A stretch of DNA of 34,631 bases, taken from a virus. Where the stretch lies: the IMG/VR virus record IMGVR_UViG_3300038548_000174, positions 1-34,631 of that record; one strand, 5' to 3'. Below the pieces are notes generated by a model that ran no database searches, was not told where the DNA came from, and saw nothing but the letters and a program-made list of their open reading frames with translations. Shown in pieces: positions 27,663 through 34,631 of this stretch. Both the position numbers and the translations under genes were made by a program. How positions within the stretch are numbered: position 1 is the first letter of the stretch; every line of letters begins with the position of its first letter.

Positions 27663-29121
27663 GGTTGAATACCTGCTAAGGCCTCAAGGGGAAATACTCC
27701 AAGAGTTTGCCGATTGCCGCGATAGAAATACATTCATCATGGGGCCGTTAGGTTCTGGTAAGACAGTTCAAACCATATTAAAGATATTCGATTTAATGTG
27801 TGAACAAAAGCCGGTGCCAGCCAAGGACCACAAAAACTACAATGTTCGATTAACTCGTTTTCTTGCTGCTCGTAATACCTACAGTGAGTTATTCTCAACA
27901 ACAATAAAAGATTGGCTGGAAATACACGGCGATCTTGGTAAGTTCAAAGCAGGGAGCAAGGAGCCACCAAGTCATAAACTTATTTTTGACTTGGAAGATG
28001 GGACAAGGGTTAATGCTGAGATTCTATTTATAGCATTTGATAGACCTGATCACGTTAAAAAAGCTCGCGGCATGCAATTAACCGGTATCTGGCTAAACGA
28101 AACCAAAGAACTATCAAAGGCCGTTGTTGATATCCTTGATTTGCGTCATGGCCGATACCCTTCAAAGAAGGAAGGCGTTAAGTGTACGTGGCATGGGATG
28201 ATAGGAGACACGAACGCACCTGATGAAGATCATTGGTATTACAAGGCCGCTGAGGAAAATAAAGCTGAAGGCTGGACCTTCTTTAGGCAACCTGGCGGCG
28301 TTTATAAAGATGGCGAAGAATGGTTGATCAATCCTAACGCTGAGAATATTGGCAACTTACCTGATGGTTATTATCAGCGCGGGTTAGCCAATAAATCAGA
28401 CGATTGGATTAAGGTTAATCTAGCCAATGAATATGGCTTTGTCTCCAATGGTAAGCCTGTTCATCCTCGTTACGTTGACTCAGTACACTGCCAAGATATT
28501 AATTTTACCCCAAGTAAGGACCAGCCAATCATACTGGGCTTTGACTTTGGGCGAACACCGGCTTGCGCTTTACTTCAGAGGCAGCCAGCATTTAGCCGCT
28601 GGATAATGTTTGATGAATTCCTTTGCGATGATATGAGCGCGATCACCTTTGCCCCAGAGCTTAAAAGATACCTTGAAGCCAATTACCCTGGTCACACTTT
28701 CAAAGGGTGGGGAGATCCATCAGGAAACAACCGGGGACAAGGAACGGATGAAACGCCATTTCAAATCGTACGGGCCGCTGGCATTCCTTGTTATCCAACC
28801 GAAAGCAACAACCCAACATTGCGCCGGGCAGCTCTTGAAGTGCCAATGAAAGAAATTTGCATGGATGGCAAGCCAAGATTCATCATTCTGCCTAAGGCGT
28901 CAATGGCTAGAAAAGGATTACAGGGCGGGTTTTGTTATCGTAGAATAATGACATCAGGCGAGCGTTACACCGACGAACCAGATAAGAATGAATACTCTCA
29001 TATCGTTGAGGCGTTAGAGTATGCAGTTCAAGGAGAGGGCGAAGGAAGGCAAGCGGTTATTAATGAGCATGCTAAGAACGTAGCGCCAGCTAGAGCAGGT
29101 GGTTTTAATGTCTTCGGCTGA
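27649..29121 (+). CDS. Terminase large subunit (packaging ATPase/nuclease)
   Basis: 490 residues from ATG 27649; GAGG lies ten bases upstream. It powers DNA entry into the prohead and cuts the concatemer. Walker A GPLGSGKT (32-39), Walker B-like GIWLNE (146-151, Glu catalytic), coupling motif GDTN (187-190). RNase H-like nuclease: Asp299 in LGFDFG, an Asp in KGWGDPSGN (near 355), and the late acidic site in EYSHIVEALEYAVQG. The missing classic 'adenine Q' motif is replaced by the N-terminal RPQGEILQEF. Length is normal for this family (450-550). Confidence 0.92.
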   Translation: MKQNEVEYLLRPQGEILQEFADCRDRNTFIMGPLGSGKTVQTILKIFDLMCEQKPVPAKDHKNYNVRLTRFLAARNTYSELFSTTIKDWLEIHGDLGKFKAGSKEPPSHKLIFDLEDGTRVNAEILFIAFDRPDHVKKARGMQLTGIWLNETKELSKAVVDILDLRHGRYPSKKEGVKCTWHGMIGDTNAPDEDHWYYKAAEENKAEGWTFFRQPGGVYKDGEEWLINPNAENIGNLPDGYYQRGLANKSDDWIKVNLANEYGFVSNGKPVHPRYVDSVHCQDINFTPSKDQPIILGFDFGRTPACALLQRQPAFSRWIMFDEFLCDDMSAITFAPELKRYLEANYPGHTFKGWGDPSGNNRGQGTDETPFQIVRAAGIPCYPTESNNPTLRRAALEVPMKEICMDGKPRFIILPKASMARKGLQGGFCYRRIMTSGERYTDEPDKNEYSHIVEALEYAVQGEGEGRQAVINEHAKNVAPARAGGFNVFG

Positions 29122-29497
29122 AATAATAGAAGAATGGTATATCTGTTTCGGTGGTGAATGCGAGAAGCATTGGGTTCAGAAGATATTAAAGCCCGGATTC
29201 TTTCACTGTTGGGCCTTCAAGCTTTCACCTGGTGGCCAGTTTTACATAACGGTTAACGCAACACGTAGCCATACCGACATTGATTTGTTGCCAGTTACCC
29301 CTGAAAACTTCGATGAACTGACAAAGGGCTATAAGTTTGTTAAAGTTATAGCCAATATCGACGTACAAAAAGACCGGGGCCACTTATGCCGGTTTAATTG
29401 CGTTGAACAGGTTAAATCATTAATAGGGCTTTCTGAGTTTTGGACTTGGACGCCATACCAACTGTATAAGAGGCTGACCAATGACACAGATATTTGA
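29108..29497 (+). CDS. Hypothetical 129-aa protein between terminase and portal
   Basis: 129 residues from ATG 29108, after AGGTGG; it overlaps the terminase end by 14 bases. Cys/Trp-rich: IIEEWYICFGGECEKHWVQK, LKPGFFHCWAFKLSPGGQFY, HLCRFNCVEQVKSLIGL, WTWTPYQLYKRL. Proteins with this sort of content stand between terminase and portal in many podoviruses with T7-like heads, role unknown. Overlaps the next gene by 17 bases. Confidence 0.74.
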   Translation: MSSAEIIEEWYICFGGECEKHWVQKILKPGFFHCWAFKLSPGGQFYITVNATRSHTDIDLLPVTPENFDELTKGYKFVKVIANIDVQKDRGHLCRFNCVEQVKSLIGLSEFWTWTPYQLYKRLTNDTDI

Positions 29498-29717
29498 CCC
29501 AGGTAAAGGCGCTAGAAAAGAAGCAAGAACGGCTCAAGCAGCACAAGAGAAGTTAATTGCTGAACAAAAACAAGCATCAGAGCAACAGCTAGCAACCGAA
29601 GAAGATGTTATTGCCCGTAAAAAGCTAGCTGGTGCAACAGGTCGAGCTGGTCGCCGTTCGTTAATCAAGACAAGCGAAACAGGCGTTAAATCTCCTAACT
29701 TGAGTGGGACTACATAA
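29481..29717 (+). CDS. Small Gln/Ala-rich virion-region protein (78 aa)
   Basis: 78 residues: MTQIFDPGKGARKEARTAQA, a Gln/Glu/Ala helix, and a basic Gly-containing end (AGATGRAGRRSLIKTSETG). Common in phages of this build directly before the portal gene; often annotated as virion-associated but function unknown. The stop overlaps the portal start (TAATG). Confidence 0.74.
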   Translation: MTQIFDPGKGARKEARTAQAAQEKLIAEQKQASEQQLATEEDVIARKKLAGATGRAGRRSLIKTSETGVKSPNLSGTT

Positions 29718-31264
29718 TGGCTAAAATACCTGTAGGCCATGGCGGCATGAAGCAGTTAATGAAGAGATTCGACGCTGCCGCGGTGCGATTTAATCAATGG
29801 CGTTCCCTTCATCAAGAAGCTATGGACTTTTCTGCACCTCAGCGAGAAACATTCAGCTTACATAGCCCAGGCCAAACCAAGAACCGTTTTGTTTATGATT
29901 CGACCGCTGAAGAAGGTCTTGATCAATTCACATCACGCCTTCAAGGTTCATTGGTGCCAGCTCAGATACAATGGATGAAGCTAACCGCCGGTGATGATAT
30001 ACCCAAGAACGAAAAGGAAGAAGTAGACAAGGCGCTTGCCGAGGCTACCGACACTTTCTTTACTCACCTTAACCACTCAAATTTTGATACCGAAATAACG
30101 CCATCACTTACCGATTTAGGCATTGGTACTGGCTGCATTATGGTAGAGGAGAATGATTTTAATGAAAGCTCTGCTGTTATTTTTACTAATATACCTCTTG
30201 CTGAGTTGTACGTTGAAAAACCTGCTCGTGGCCCGATTAAGAACATTTGGCGTAAACAAAAGGTTGAAGCCGGTAGCATTAAAACTACCTGGCCAGATGC
30301 CGACATCCCAACGAATTTGCAAAAGATTATCGATAAGGATCCTTCATCCGAGGTCGACATTCTAAATGCAATGCTTTTTAACACCAAGTCAAAGAAATAT
30401 GACCAAATTGTTATTTGGGAAAAGAAAGCAATCTTTAGCCAGAGCTTTAACACGCGCCGAATGATTGCCTTTCGCTGGAAAGTGACACCGGGTGAAGTTT
30501 ATGGACGCGGCCCGGCTATTAGTAAGTTGCCAGATATTAGAACAGTTAATAAGATTGTCGAAATAAGGCTCGGTAACGGAGCTATTCAAATGTCTGGTAT
30601 TTACACTGGCCGATCTGATGGTATTTTTAACCCTCACACGGTAACCATCGCCCCTGGCTCAATCATTGCTGTTGGAAGTAATGACAACACGAACCCCACT
30701 ATCAGAGCATTAACCCCATCGGGCAACATTAATATTACTTTAGAGGATCTTCAAGACGGTAGAGAAAACATAAGGAAAGCTTTCTTTTCTTCACCATTAG
30801 GCGAGATTAGCGATCCTGTTCGCTCTGCTACAGAGAACATTCTCCGTAACCAAGAGTTTTTAAAGAACTCTGGCGCCTCAATTGGTCGTCAAATGTCTGA
30901 ATTTGTTGAGCCAATGGTTGCGGCCGTGGTTGATATATTAAAAGAACGCGGTAAAATTCCTGATATTGAAGTTAATGGCAAGGATGTAACCATTAAGCAA
31001 ACTTCACCATTAGCCAAGGCAGCCGATCAGGAAGCATTTCAAAACACTCAGTTATGGTTAAGCTCAATGGCTCAGTTTGTACCGCCTGAAGTAATGGCGC
31101 TTAAGGTTAAAATCGAGAGCTTACCGCGTGAATTCGCTCAGCAACTAGGTATTAACCCTGATTTAGTTCGTAGTGATGCGGAAACAAAGGAAGTTGCTAG
31201 TCAAGTGCAGGCCGCAGCTCAAGCGGGATTAGAGGGAGGCGCACCAAATGAACCAGCCGTTTAA
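29717..31264 (+). CDS. Portal protein (T7 gp8-type head-to-tail connector)
   Basis: 515 residues, fitting T7-type connectors (about 500-560). Family landmarks: LMKRFDAAAVRFNQWRSLHQ, MDFSAPQRETF, YDSTAEEGLDQFTSRLQGSL, PAQIQWMKLTAGDD, then DLGIGTGCIMVEEN and FRWKVTPGEVYGRGPAISKL, LPDIRTVNKIVE. The protein forms the dodecamer at the head vertex through which DNA passes. Overlaps the next gene by 17 bases. Assignment is firm. Confidence 0.92.
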   Translation: MAKIPVGHGGMKQLMKRFDAAAVRFNQWRSLHQEAMDFSAPQRETFSLHSPGQTKNRFVYDSTAEEGLDQFTSRLQGSLVPAQIQWMKLTAGDDIPKNEKEEVDKALAEATDTFFTHLNHSNFDTEITPSLTDLGIGTGCIMVEENDFNESSAVIFTNIPLAELYVEKPARGPIKNIWRKQKVEAGSIKTTWPDADIPTNLQKIIDKDPSSEVDILNAMLFNTKSKKYDQIVIWEKKAIFSQSFNTRRMIAFRWKVTPGEVYGRGPAISKLPDIRTVNKIVEIRLGNGAIQMSGIYTGRSDGIFNPHTVTIAPGSIIAVGSNDNTNPTIRALTPSGNINITLEDLQDGRENIRKAFFSSPLGEISDPVRSATENILRNQEFLKNSGASIGRQMSEFVEPMVAAVVDILKERGKIPDIEVNGKDVTIKQTSPLAKAADQEAFQNTQLWLSSMAQFVPPEVMALKVKIESLPREFAQQLGINPDLVRSDAETKEVASQVQAAAQAGLEGGAPNEPAV

Positions 31265-31541
31265 TGGGTTTGATGCAATGGGCGGGGTAATGGATCCTGA
31301 AGCGGTAAAGCTTGCCCAGGCTCAACAGGAACAAATGTGGAATGAAACAGAGCAGCTAATACATAAGGTGTTCAAGCAAAGCCCAAATGGTAAGAAGCTA
31401 ATAGCCATTTGGAAAGAAGCTTTAATAATGACACCCACGGTCACGCCTAACTCAACTCAATTTCAGGTTGGGATTGAAGAAGGCAAGCGGGAATTCATCC
31501 GTAATATTTATTTAACTATTAAAAACGTAGAAGGCAACTAA
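31248..31541 (+). CDS. Bbp19-like small protein
   Basis: 97 residues. The C-terminal two thirds (IHKVFKQSPNGKKLIAIWKE; TQFQVGIEEGKREFIRNIYL) fits the Bbp19 group ('-F-----GK-LL--L-------------- GRR----I'), small proteins found between portal and scaffold genes in many phages. GGAGG is nine bases upstream of the ATG, inside the portal end. Function unproven; head assembly is suggested by place. Confidence 0.78.
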   Translation: MNQPFNGFDAMGGVMDPEAVKLAQAQQEQMWNETEQLIHKVFKQSPNGKKLIAIWKEALIMTPTVTPNSTQFQVGIEEGKREFIRNIYLTIKNVEGN

Positions 31542-31543
31542 CC

Positions 31544-32395
31544 ATGAAATTTATGAATCAGGCTCGTTTATTCGGAACATATCAAGAAGAAGCTGGACCG
31601 GATGGTAGTGCTCCCCCTGCTGGCGGTGATACCCCTCCGGATGGTGGTGACGCGTCGACTGTTGCTGATATGGCTAACGGTGATACGCCTCCTGCTGCCG
31701 ATACCCCACCTGCTGCCGGTGACGCCCCCGAATGGTTGCTAGGTAAATATCACACTGAAGGTAAAAGCGTTGAAGAAGCCACAACCGAACAAGCCAAGGC
31801 ATACAATGAATTGTCAGGCAAGTTCGGCGCATTTACTGGTGCTCCTGAAGAATATGCGATCGCGCTTAGTGAAGAATTAACCGAAGCTGGCGTTACCATG
31901 GACAAAGACGATCCAATGGTTGAAGCTGCTATGAAGTTTGCCAAAGACTCGAACATGAGCCAGGAAGGCTTAAACGGCATGTTGAACTTATACGCTATGC
32001 AGATGGCCGCAGAGCAGCAAGCCGACACCGAATACAAAGCCGAGCAAATGAAAGCTTTAGGCCCACAGGCTGAGTCTCGTATTCAAAACATTCAGCAATG
32101 GGCAGGTAAGAACCTTGATCCTGAAACAGTTGCTAGTTTAGAAGGTATGGCAACATCTGTTGAATCGGTTAAGGCTATCGAACGTTTAATCTCAATGACT
32201 CGAGGCGCTGCTGTTGATGTTGATAATACGGTCCCTGCTGCCGGTGCTAGTGCTGAAGATGTCGAGGCCATGCAATTTGAAAAGGACGATAACGGCAATC
32301 GCCGCATTCAAACGGATCCAGCATTTAAAGCTCGTTATCAGAAGTTGCGTAATGAAGTTTATGGCACTCACGAACATAAAGTGATGGTAGGTTAA
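31544..32395 (+). CDS. Scaffolding protein
   Basis: 283 residues. Pro/Gly/Asp-rich low-complexity N-terminal part (about 15-65: repeats of TPPAADTPPAAGDAP type), then a helical acidic body (GAFTGAPEEYAIALSEEL; LNLYAMQMAAEQQADTEYKA) and a helical C-terminus ending YGTHEHKVMVG. The 'GAP--Y-' segment followed by a long helix is typical of podovirus scaffolds directly before the capsid gene. Scaffolds guide prohead assembly and leave. AAGG lies eight bases before the ATG. A terminator follows. Confidence 0.85.
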   Translation: MKFMNQARLFGTYQEEAGPDGSAPPAGGDTPPDGGDASTVADMANGDTPPAADTPPAAGDAPEWLLGKYHTEGKSVEEATTEQAKAYNELSGKFGAFTGAPEEYAIALSEELTEAGVTMDKDDPMVEAAMKFAKDSNMSQEGLNGMLNLYAMQMAAEQQADTEYKAEQMKALGPQAESRIQNIQQWAGKNLDPETVASLEGMATSVESVKAIERLISMTRGAAVDVDNTVPAAGASAEDVEAMQFEKDDNGNRRIQTDPAFKARYQKLRNEVYGTHEHKVMVG

Positions 32396-32405
32396 ACCAA
32401 TCATG

Positions 32406-32430
32406 AGGCCACTCTATTTAGTGGCCTTTG
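32406..32430 (+). terminator. Intrinsic terminator between scaffold and capsid genes
   Basis: Perfect 8-bp stem AGGCCACT/AGTGGCCT (32406-32413 with 32420-32427), loop CTATTT, then TTTGATTTT. Partial termination here, with a promoter just behind it, would let capsid expression differ from scaffold. Confidence 0.8.
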
Positions 32431-32455
32431 ATTTTAATCACTTATGTAGTATTAT
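32428..32455 (+). promoter_or_regulatory. Possible capsid promoter
   Basis: -35-like TTGATT (32428-32433), 16-bp spacer, -10-like TATTAT (32450-32455), directly after the terminator. Transcription would start near 32462, giving a ~130-base leader. Moderate match; a host sigma70 reading is assumed. Confidence 0.45.
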
Positions 32456-32551
32456 TAACTTAAGTCTACAGATACCTTCCTCAGAAGCCTGAATACGGAC
32501 TAATTAAATGTAATAAAATTACTTTAGTTAGGCGGCCCCATTCAGGACACA

Positions 32552-32586
32552 CCCCTTACTAAAACAAACCAAACTTTAATAAGGGG
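32552..32586 (+). promoter_or_regulatory. Hairpin enclosing the capsid gene ribosome binding site
   Basis: CCCCTTA (32552-32558) can pair with TAAGGGG (32580-32586), which is the Shine-Dalgarno of the capsid gene (ATG at 32593). The 21-base loop is nearly all A and C. An upstream GGCCCC (32534-32539) could compete. The rest of the 197-base gap (32396-32592) shows no open reading frame. Confidence 0.5.
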
Positions 32587-32592
32587 CATATA

Positions 32593-33456
32593 ATGTCTAA
32601 ATTTCTCACCGAAGCTGCTGTCACGGAATTTGACAGCGAAGTAAAGCACGAATATCAAGGTATGCGCACGTTACGTGAAACTGTAAGTATTCGTACTGGT
32701 GTTATTGGTAAATCTTATGAATTTACTCGCATGGGTAAAGGACTAGCTAACCAGAAAGCTAGCCAAGCCGATGTTACTCCTATGGACGTCGACCATAGCA
32801 GACAGCCTGTTATTATGCAGAACTGGAATGCGCCGGAATATACCGATATCTTCGATCAGGCAGAAGTTAACTTTGATGAAAAGGCAGAGCTTGCCGTAAC
32901 CATTGCTAAAGCGATCGGTCGTCGTGAAGATCAGCTTGTTATTGATGCGTTGGCCGCCGTTACCTTTGCCGCTACTAACGATGAAGATCCCGACACTGGG
33001 CGAGTATTCGATATCTCAGCTACTCGTAACTTTGATTTGGATTCAATCCGTAGTGCTAAAGGCCACTTGGATGATATTGAAGCGGATGATGATGAACGTC
33101 ATATCGTTTTGCGGGCTCAAGCACTTCAAAAGTTACTTGAAGATCCAGAAGTAACAAGTTCAGACTTCAATACCGTGAAGGCGCTGGTTAATGGTGATCT
33201 TGATACCTACATGGGTTTCAAGTTCCATAAAATCGGCACACGTAAAGAGGGCGGTTTGCCTGGTGTTGCTGCTGACCGTACAGCATTTGCTTATCAAAAG
33301 GCAGCTATCGGCTTGGCAATCGGTATAGATATGAAAACAACTATCGATTGGATTGCTCAGAAAACCTCATGGTTAGCTAACGGCATGTTTAAAGCCGGTG
33401 CGATTGCTCGCGAACCTCAAGGTATCGTCAAGATTCAATATGACGAAGGTGTTTAA
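32593..33456 (+). CDS. Major capsid protein
   Basis: 287 residues. MSKFLTEAAVTEFDSEVKHE, then FTRMGKGLANQKASQADVTP and DIFDQAEVNFDEKAELAVTI, AKAIGRREDQLVIDALAA are features of HK97-fold capsid proteins in podoviruses of this group; the 'R-E---- DALA' helix is the spine helix region. The C-terminal part (FHKIGTRKEGGLPGV; WIAQKTSWLANGMFKAGA) is the typical P-domain/A-domain end. Own terminator-promoter leader and strong AAGGGG ribosome site indicate high expression. Confidence 0.92.
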   Translation: MSKFLTEAAVTEFDSEVKHEYQGMRTLRETVSIRTGVIGKSYEFTRMGKGLANQKASQADVTPMDVDHSRQPVIMQNWNAPEYTDIFDQAEVNFDEKAELAVTIAKAIGRREDQLVIDALAAVTFAATNDEDPDTGRVFDISATRNFDLDSIRSAKGHLDDIEADDDERHIVLRAQALQKLLEDPEVTSSDFNTVKALVNGDLDTYMGFKFHKIGTRKEGGLPGVAADRTAFAYQKAAIGLAIGIDMKTTIDWIAQKTSWLANGMFKAGAIAREPQGIVKIQYDEGV

Positions 33457-33469
33457 TTAAAATCAGTTA

Positions 33470-33488
33470 AGCGGTGTTTGTCGCCGCT
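33470..33488 (+). promoter_or_regulatory. Hairpin after the capsid gene
   Basis: Stem AGCGGTG/CGCCGCT (7 bp, one G-T) with loop TTTGT, then AACGTTATTGTATTTTT. This could be a weak terminator or a 3' stabilising hairpin that reduces expression of the downstream genes relative to capsid. Followed by GGAGA for the next gene. Confidence 0.55.
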
Positions 33489-33517
33489 AACGTTATTGTA
33501 TTTTTGGAGAATATATC

Positions 33518-33790
33518 ATGGCTTTTTCTGCTGCTGAATTTTTACCACTGTCTAGCATGGCAAATAGCAATGCACCACGACAGTTCACCTATGCTACACC
33601 AGACACAAAGGCAACCTCCGTTGCTTCCGGTTACTTTAATAATGCTGTCGTGTTGGGGTTGACCCAAGGCGATCTCATTTGGGCGGTTGGTGTTACTGGT
33701 GGTACTGAAGTGTTTACATTGATATTTGTTGATGCTATTTCCGCCGCTGGTGTTGTAACAACCTTAAGCTCAACTTTAACACTGGCTTAA
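33518..33790 (+). CDS. Small capsid-proximal protein (decoration-type), paralogue of next gene's N-terminus
   Basis: 90 residues. MAFSAAEFLPLSSMANSNAP, then YATPDTKATSVASGYFNNA and LGLTQGDLIWAVG, ending in beta-rich, Ala/Thr/Val sequence. Its first ~55 residues match the start of the following gene (see 33845): both begin MAF, both have T-D--A-V-ASGYFN followed by GD-I. GGAGA is nine bases before the ATG. Position after the capsid gene and small beta-rich nature suggest a head decoration or accessory protein; no homologue was checked. Confidence 0.72.
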   Translation: MAFSAAEFLPLSSMANSNAPRQFTYATPDTKATSVASGYFNNAVVLGLTQGDLIWAVGVTGGTEVFTLIFVDAISAAGVVTTLSSTLTLA

Positions 33791-33792
33791 GA

Positions 33793-33828
33793 AAATGGGA
33801 TTAACAAGGACGTTGACCCACCCCATTT
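33793..33828 (+). promoter_or_regulatory. Hairpin between the two paralogous head genes
   Basis: AAATGGG (33793-33799) pairs with CCCATTT (33822-33828) around a 22-base loop, in the 54-base gap before ATG 33845. No T-run of termination quality follows (TAAAAATAGG); likely an mRNA processing or stability element. Confidence 0.4.
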
Positions 33829-33844
33829 AAAAATAGGAATCGTT

Positions 33845-34631
33845 ATGGCCTTTGATCAAACAACATTTGCATTAGTCGGGGCTCATTCTGCTGACACCCC
33901 TAAATTGTATTCATACAAAACTATTGACTCTCTGGCAACTGTTACGGCTAGCGGGTATTTTAACCAGAAAAGATTTGAATTATCGCCTGGCGATATAATC
34001 CTTAACGATATTTCCGGATCATTCCATATCATCCAAGTTTTAACGGCGACACCAACCGTTGTTACCTCACAAGAGCAGTTCAGAATACCAACCAAGCAAC
34101 TTACTATTAATAAGCTTTCAGAATTCCCCGCCGCTTCTGGCGGCGTGATAACGTTAGATGATGATACTTTTTATCTAATTGGTGACAATCTAACTGACAG
34201 CTCAGACAGGTGGCAATTAGGACAAGATACGGTTATAGCTGGCCTTGATAGTTCGGTTTCGTCACTCACTTATATAGGCACTGGTGATATGTTCACAGCT
34301 GTCGATACCAGCAACAAGATTACATTGCTTACTTTGTCATGCCCTAATGGAACGCTTCACAATATTACTAAACCTGGTGCTGGGGTTGCTGTATTCCAAT
34401 TAATCAACTGTACTATTGATTCATGTGACATTGTTGGCGTGTTGGATAATTTAAACGCCATACAATACACAGATGTTGCATTCAACGATGTTAAAACCGA
34501 TGGTATTACATTTGCTGGCATTATCCCGGTATTTATCGGCAATACAGATTTGGTAACCGTAAACGGCTCTAGTGCGATATTTTTTGATTTAGGTACAGCA
34601 GTTTTTGATACGTTCTCATACGATGCGTCAT
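33845..34631 (+). CDS. 466-aa virion structural protein, N-terminal part (continues at position 1)
   Basis: Starts at ATG 33845 (AGGA upstream) and is open to the window end, then continues in frame at 70-683. Residues 1-55 (MAFDQTTFALVGAHSADTPK; SLATVTASGYFNQKRFELSP; GDII) form a copy of the domain found in the preceding 90-aa protein. The rest is long, beta-rich, Asp/Thr/Gly/Asn-rich with repeated short strands (e.g. TLLTLSCPNGTLHNI; NCTIDSCDIVGVLDNLNAI), resembling a beta-helix or stacked sandwich seen in phage head fibres. Thus a decoration-type base extended into a fibre or spike-like body. The function is inferred. Confidence 0.82.
   Translation, partial: MAFDQTTFALVGAHSADTPKLYSYKTIDSLATVTASGYFNQKRFELSPGDIILNDISGSFHIIQVLTATPTVVTSQEQFRIPTKQLTINKLSEFPAASGGVITLDDDTFYLIGDNLTDSSDRWQLGQDTVIAGLDSSVSSLTYIGTGDMFTAVDTSNKITLLTLSCPNGTLHNITKPGAGVAVFQLINCTIDSCDIVGVLDNLNAIQYTDVAFNDVKTDGITFAGIIPVFIGNTDLVTVNGSSAIFFDLGTAVFDTFSYDAS
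34563..34631. repeat. Right copy of 69-bp terminal direct repeat
   Basis: Identical to bases 1-69 over its whole length; see the left copy. Removing one copy gives a 34,562-bp circle with an uninterrupted 466-codon gene across the junction. Confidence 0.93.

Noticed and set aside
30064-30453. 129-aa minus-strand frame inside the portal gene
   Set aside because: Antisense shadow of a firmly assigned gene; no ribosome site or domain.
1-34631. CRISPR array, insertion sequence, integrase/att site, diversity-generating retroelement
   Set aside because: No regularly spaced repeats, no transposase or integrase motifs and no reverse transcriptase were found on reading both strands.

Overview
The window is a complete, circularly closed genome of a short-tailed (podovirus-type) phage. 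Bases 1-69 repeat exactly at 34563-34631, so the unit genome is 34,562 bp and the arbitrary cut falls inside one structural gene (33845 through the window end, on to 683). The host cannot be named. Sigma70-like promoters, strong Shine-Dalgarno sequences, NinB/NinG, a PapB-like protein and an A+T-leaning composition (my impression; not computed) suggest a gammaproteobacterium, perhaps aquatic, but that is inference.

Layout: there is one divergent control region (about 18209-18365) and one convergence point, a bidirectional terminator at 11333-11348. From the control region a leftward arm (18208 down to 11347) carries a Cro/CI-like repressor, small unknown genes, a ribbon-helix-helix regulator, a replication initiator and helicase-loader-like pair, an HNH-like protein, NinB, NinG and a tiny coupled membrane protein. 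The leftward arm has an internal terminator (16806-16828) and a second promoter (16757-16785).

The rightward arm starts with a recombination pair (RecT-family annealing protein and a YqaJ/lambda-exonuclease-type nuclease carrying a long extra C-terminal half), then small regulators (including a PapB-like protein), an M15 peptidase endolysin, a membrane-protein-rich lysis region holding a strongly structured RNA candidate (24292-24446), several tiny basic proteins, and a structured leader with an almost perfect anti-16S Shine-Dalgarno (26206-26216). It continues into packaging (P22 gp3-like small terminase, large terminase), T7-type portal, scaffold, major capsid protein, two paralogous head/decoration-type proteins, tail tubular proteins A and B, three internal virion/ejection proteins and the tail fibre, ending at the shared terminator.

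The phage combines a T7-like virion module with lambda/P22-like early functions. No phage RNA polymerase, DNA polymerase, integrase, tRNA, CRISPR or insertion sequence was recognised. It therefore probably depends on host RNA and DNA polymerases; whether it is virulent or a non-integrating temperate phage is open. The most interesting unexplained parts are the structured RNA between the lysis genes, the 26176-26270 leader with a possible 8-residue leader peptide, an ATT-start mini-gene, a small membrane protein nested across two genes, and the paralogous pair following the capsid gene.
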